The position numbers and the translations under genes are program-made. A model generated the notes under the pieces. That model was not told the origin of the DNA. It searched no databases and saw nothing but the letters and a program-made list of their open reading frames with translations. From Pseudomonas sp. PSE14 (lineage in GTDB: Bacteria > Pseudomonadota > Gammaproteobacteria > Pseudomonadales > Pseudomonadaceae), in the NCBI RefSeq assembly GCF_029203285.1, contig NZ_CP115669.1, positions 2,108,001 through 2,172,000 on the forward strand: DNA of 64,000 nucleotides. Direction: 5' to 3'. Below, piece after piece: positions 61,407 to 64,000 of this stretch (position 1 is its first letter; each line of letters opens with the position of its first letter).

Positions 61407-62771
61407 TCACGCCTGCGTCAGATACCAGCGCCAATCCTGCTCGCCGACCTCGCCCATGAACTGGCGGTATTCGGCCTGCTTGACCTTCAGGTAGACGCCG
61501 AGGAACTCATGCCCCAGCGCATCCCGCGCCCAGCTGGAGCGCTCCAGCGCGCGTAGCGAGGTGAGCCAGTCGGTGGGCAGCAGCTCCTTGGCCTGGGCAT
61601 AGCCGTTGCCTTCCACCGGCGCACCCGGATCGATGGCCTCGCTGATGCCACGATGAATGCCGGCGAGAATGGCGGCGGCCGCCAGGTAGGGGTTCGCATC
61701 GGCGCCGCAGATGCGGTGCTCCACATGCCGGGTATGCGCCGGGCCGCCCGGTACGCGCAGGCTGACGGTACGGTTGTCGCAGCCCCAGGTCGGCGCCAGC
61801 GGCGCATAGCTGTTGGCCTGGAAACGGCGGTAGGAGTTGGCGTTGGGGCAGAACAGCAGCAGCGAGTCGAGCAGGCTCTTCAGCATGCCGCCCACGGATT
61901 GGCGCAGCAGCGGGGTGCCGGCCGGGTCTTCGCTGGCGAACAGGTTGTTGCCTTCGGCATCGGCCAGGGAAACATGCATGTGCATGCCGGTGCCGGCCAG
62001 GTCGTCGAACGGCTTGGCCATGAAGCAGGCCTGCATGCCGTGCTTGTGCGCCACGCCTTTGACCAGGCGCTTGTAGCGCACGGCCTGGTCCATGGCGGTG
62101 AGGGCGTCGCCGTGCTCCAGGGTGATCTCCACCTGGCCCGGCGCGTACTCGGAAATCGCCGTGCGCGCCGGGATACCCTGGGCCTTGCAGGCGGCATAGA
62201 GGTCGGCGAGGAACGGCTCGATCTGCTCCAGCTCGCGCAGGCCATAGACCTGGGTGGCGCGCGGGCGGCCGCCGTCGGCGTCCAGCGCCGGTTGGGGGCG
62301 GCCGTTGGCGTCGCGCTTGGCGTCCAGCAGGTAGAACTCCAACTCGCAGGCCATCACCGGGTGGTAGCCGGCGGCCTTGAGGCCGTCGATCACATGGATC
62401 AGCACGTGGCGCGGGTCGGCGATGTCCGCCGGCTTGCCTTCCTCGGGGTGCATGCTGACCTGCACCGCCGCCGTGGGAATCTGCCGCCAGGGCAGGCGCA
62501 CCAGGCTGCCGGCCAGCGGATAGGCGCGGCAGTCGATGTCGCCGACGTCCCAGACCAGCCCGGAATCCTCCACATCCTCGCCATGGATCGTGAGGCCGAG
62601 GATGGTGCTGGGCAGCGGCCGGCCGGACTGGTACACGGCGAGCAGTTCCTCGCGGTGCAGCAGCTTGCCGCGCGGCACGCCGTTGGCGTCGAGGATGAAC
62701 AGCTCGACCATTTCGATGTCGGGGTTCTGGGCCAGGAAATCCTGGGCTTCTTGCACGGAGGCGAAATTCAT
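61407..62771 (-). CDS. Gamma-glutamylpolyamine synthetase, glutamine-synthetase-like (PauA-like)
   Basis: A 454-residue member of the glutamine synthetase family that joins glutamate to a polyamine using ATP. It has the GS beta-grasp start (MVELFILDANGVPRGKLL), the metal/substrate patterns CELEFYLLD and GTGMHMHVSL, and the ATP site near NSYRRF. The ATG at 62771 is chosen because it begins MNFASVQEAQDF; a longer frame to 62864 has no clear support. Same strand and order as the PauB-like gene. Confidence 0.9.
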   Translation of the reverse strand: MNFASVQEAQDFLAQNPDIEMVELFILDANGVPRGKLLHREELLAVYQSGRPLPSTILGLTIHGEDVEDSGLVWDVGDIDCRAYPLAGSLVRLPWRQIPTAAVQVSMHPEEGKPADIADPRHVLIHVIDGLKAAGYHPVMACELEFYLLDAKRDANGRPQPALDADGGRPRATQVYGLRELEQIEPFLADLYAACKAQGIPARTAISEYAPGQVEITLEHGDALTAMDQAVRYKRLVKGVAHKHGMQACFMAKPFDDLAGTGMHMHVSLADAEGNNLFASEDPAGTPLLRQSVGGMLKSLLDSLLLFCPNANSYRRFQANSYAPLAPTWGCDNRTVSLRVPGGPAHTRHVEHRICGADANPYLAAAAILAGIHRGISEAIDPGAPVEGNGYAQAKELLPTDWLTSLRALERSSWARDALGHEFLGVYLKVKQAEYRQFMGEVGEQDWRWYLTQA

Positions 62772-63363
62772 GGGGCTCTCGATAGCATCCAGCCGGATGC
62801 GCTGACGACCTGCAGGCCAGGGCCGCACCAGGTGTGCGGGGATAAAGGCGGGCAAGCGATGCAACGGGCTACGTCTTGTTCGAGGAGGGCGTGGCCATCC
62901 TTGAGCGTAGTTCCGTCGATGGAGTCCGGGCGCGGTGGCCCGTCAGCGGCTGGCGCTATCCGGTGGACGCGCGTGGCGGCAGTGCCAGAGCGCCCAGAAG
63001 GCCAGTTCGAGAGGCAGGGTCAGCGGTTGCAGTTCGAGCCAACGGGCATGTTTGCGCGGCAGACGGGTAGCGTTGCCGGCCTTGAGGGCGGCGACGGTAT
63101 CCAGCGGTGCGGGCGAAACGAGCAGGTGCATGTTGGGCGGGATGGCTGACGATGCAATCAGCCTCGCACAGGCTCATGCGTTTATTAAATGTGATTTTCA
63201 AGATGCTTGGATTTTAAAAATCGAAACTGAATGCCTGGGTCTGGCACCGGGAGCGCCGATCCAGAGGCGCTACGGATGATTGAATGCAGCCGGTCGCGTG
63301 CGTCGATGGGAAATCGAGCCTCCCCTACACTGGGAACATCTTTCGTCAGGACCGGGCTCGCCC
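62772..63363. other. Gap between PauA-like and MoaD/ThiS-like genes
   Basis: About 590 bases. Positions 62772-62880 should hold the PauA-like promoter. A small open frame at 62943-63131 may be a gene remnant. Positions 63185-63240 are AT-rich, with a palindrome GATTTTAAAAATC (63210-63222) and an earlier GATTTT at 63193, so a regulator may bind there. No REP sequences. Confidence 0.5.
62943..63131 (-). CDS. Small open frame, possible remnant of a LysR-type C-terminus
   Basis: 62 codons with fairly high G/C third positions (mostly C or G). The middle, LELQPLTLPLELAFWALWHC, recalls the end of LysR-family effector domains, but the rest of such a gene is absent and a stop lies 14 codons upstream. 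It could be a decayed regulator or a chance frame. No ribosome site is clear. Confidence 0.3.
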   Translation of the reverse strand: MHLLVSPAPLDTVAALKAGNATRLPRKHARWLELQPLTLPLELAFWALWHCRHARPPDSASR

Positions 63364-63633
63364 ATGTGCCGTATCGTCTTCGCCCCCTCGATCCAGCGCC
63401 ACGTTGCGCTGGAGGAGCGCGAGCTGTCGGCGCCGACGCTGAAGGCGGCGCTGGAGATGGTATTCGCCGAGGCGCCGGCCCTGCGCGGCTACCTGCTGGA
63501 CGACCAGGGCGGGCTGCGCCGGCACCTGACGATCTTCATCGACGGCCTGCGCCTGCGCGATCGCGCCCGCCTGAGCGATGCGCTGGCGGCGGATAGCGAG
63601 GTCTATGTGGTGCAGGCCCTGAGCGGCGGCTGA
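63364..63633 (+). CDS. MoaD/ThiS-like small protein ending in Gly-Gly
   Basis: An 89-residue protein with a beta-grasp pattern (LRGYLLDDQGGLRRHLTIFIDGLRLRDR; DSEVYVVQALSGG) ending in Gly-Gly, the hallmark of sulfur carriers such as MoaD and ThiS. It has an extra N-terminal stretch (MCRIVFAPSIQRHVALEERE). ATG at 63364. It is followed after 10 bases by the beta-propeller gene, so they form an operon. No MoeB/ThiF-type activating enzyme is in the visible part. Confidence 0.75.
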   Translation: MCRIVFAPSIQRHVALEERELSAPTLKAALEMVFAEAPALRGYLLDDQGGLRRHLTIFIDGLRLRDRARLSDALAADSEVYVVQALSGG

Positions 63634-63643
63634 GGAGGCGGCT

Positions 63644-64000
63644 ATGGATGATCGATTGCTGGTGGCGACCCGCAAGGGGTTGTTCACCTTTCAGCGTGAC
63701 GTGAATGGCTGGCAGGAAACGCGTCGCGAGTTCCTGGGCGAGCCCCTGAGCGTGGTGCTGGCCGACCCCCGCGATGACACCCTGTATGCCGCGCTCAACC
63801 TCGGTCACTTCGGCTGCAAGCTGTGGCGCCAGCGGCCCGGCGAGGACTGGCAGGAAGTCGCCGTACCGGTCTACCCGCCGCAGCCCGACCCGCTGCCAAC
63901 GCCGAAGGAGGGCGACGCTCCCCCCGCGCCCTGGACCCTGCAGCAGATCTGGTGCCTGGAAACCGGTGGCGCCAGCGAGCCGGGCGTGCTCTGGGCCGGG
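63644..64000 (+). CDS. BNR/sialidase-type beta-propeller protein (partial, cut by window edge)
   Basis: The first 119 residues of a predicted propeller: MDDRLLVATRKGLFTFQRD, followed by repeats with the Asp/Trp pattern LYAALNLGHFGCKLWRQRPG typical of exo-sialidase or photosystem-II-stability (BNR) blades. GAGGAGG lies 7 bases before the ATG. Its neighbour is a MoaD/ThiS-like protein; such pairs are seen in other proteobacteria, to my recollection, without known function. No signal peptide, so it is probably cytoplasmic. Confidence 0.72.
   Translation, partial: MDDRLLVATRKGLFTFQRDVNGWQETRREFLGEPLSVVLADPRDDTLYAALNLGHFGCKLWRQRPGEDWQEVAVPVYPPQPDPLPTPKEGDAPPAPWTLQQIWCLETGGASEPGVLWAG

Noticed and set aside
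63235..63260. Sigma54-like -24/-12 promoter (TGGCACCGGGA...)
   Set aside because: The TGGCAC part is present, but the -12 TTGCW element is missing.

Overview
The window is high-GC chromosomal DNA of a Pseudomonas from the P. aeruginosa side of the genus. From memory, the gene order matches the P. aeruginosa PAO1 stretch from xdhA/alkB2 through smc-zipA-ligA, dnaX-ybaB-recR, apt, anr, hemN, the cco clusters, aer, acnA and the polyamine genes. REP-type palindromes of the Pseudomonas kind occur between many genes. There are no rRNA or tRNA genes, CRISPR arrays, intact insertion sequences or prophage.

Layout. 1-2.2 kb: start of xdhA (cut by the window edge) and an AlkB alkane hydroxylase. 2.3-15.9 kb: a GntR/FCD regulator and housekeeping genes (smc, zipA, ligA, an HU-like protein, 4.5S RNA, dnaX, ybaB, recR). 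15.9-25.7 kb: a more accessory block with a GNAT enzyme, rhodanese, GlxA-type regulator, acyl-CoA dehydrogenase, an AraC/OsmC pair, a DUF4242 protein, a methyltransferase, an SDR plus flavin monooxygenase pair with its divergent TetR regulator, and a GFA-type protein. 25.7-27.3 kb: repeats and a ferritin-like/metal-hydrolase protein. 27.3-46.6 kb: a low-oxygen respiration region with apt, anr, hemN, the oxidase assembly genes ccoG-H-I-S, two complete cbb3 oxidase operons (ccoNOQP-1 and -2), a hydrolase, a reductase-like SDR and an aerotaxis-type receptor. 46.7-54.1 kb: acnA, rlmM, a MaoC-like protein, a lipoprotein hydrolase and tusA. 54.3-62.8 kb: polyamine uptake and catabolism (ABC transporter, LysR regulator, PauB-like oxidase, PauA-like ligase). 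63.4 kb to the end: a MoaD/ThiS-like protein ending in Gly-Gly and a partial beta-propeller protein.

How the parts fit. Anr senses oxygen loss and is expected to drive hemN (a well-spaced ANR box is present) and cco-2 (an ANR-like box lies inside the start of the divergent hydrolase gene), while cco-1 has an ordinary sigma70-like promoter and no ANR box, consistent with the constitutive cco-1 and inducible cco-2 known in P. aeruginosa. The polyamine block imports polyamines, glutamylates them and oxidises the product. The alkane hydroxylase and the distant metal-hydrolase-like gene share the same 11-bp palindrome, which suggests joint control by the adjacent GntR/FCD regulator.

Most unusual signals: the shared palindrome; a multi-hairpin element at 59534-59714; a mosaic base composition inside ligA; a 153-bp MITE-like element with a second partial copy; a conserved-looking MoaD/ThiS-like and beta-propeller gene pair; and an ANR site embedded in coding sequence. 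I saw no clear defence system or new multi-gene machine.
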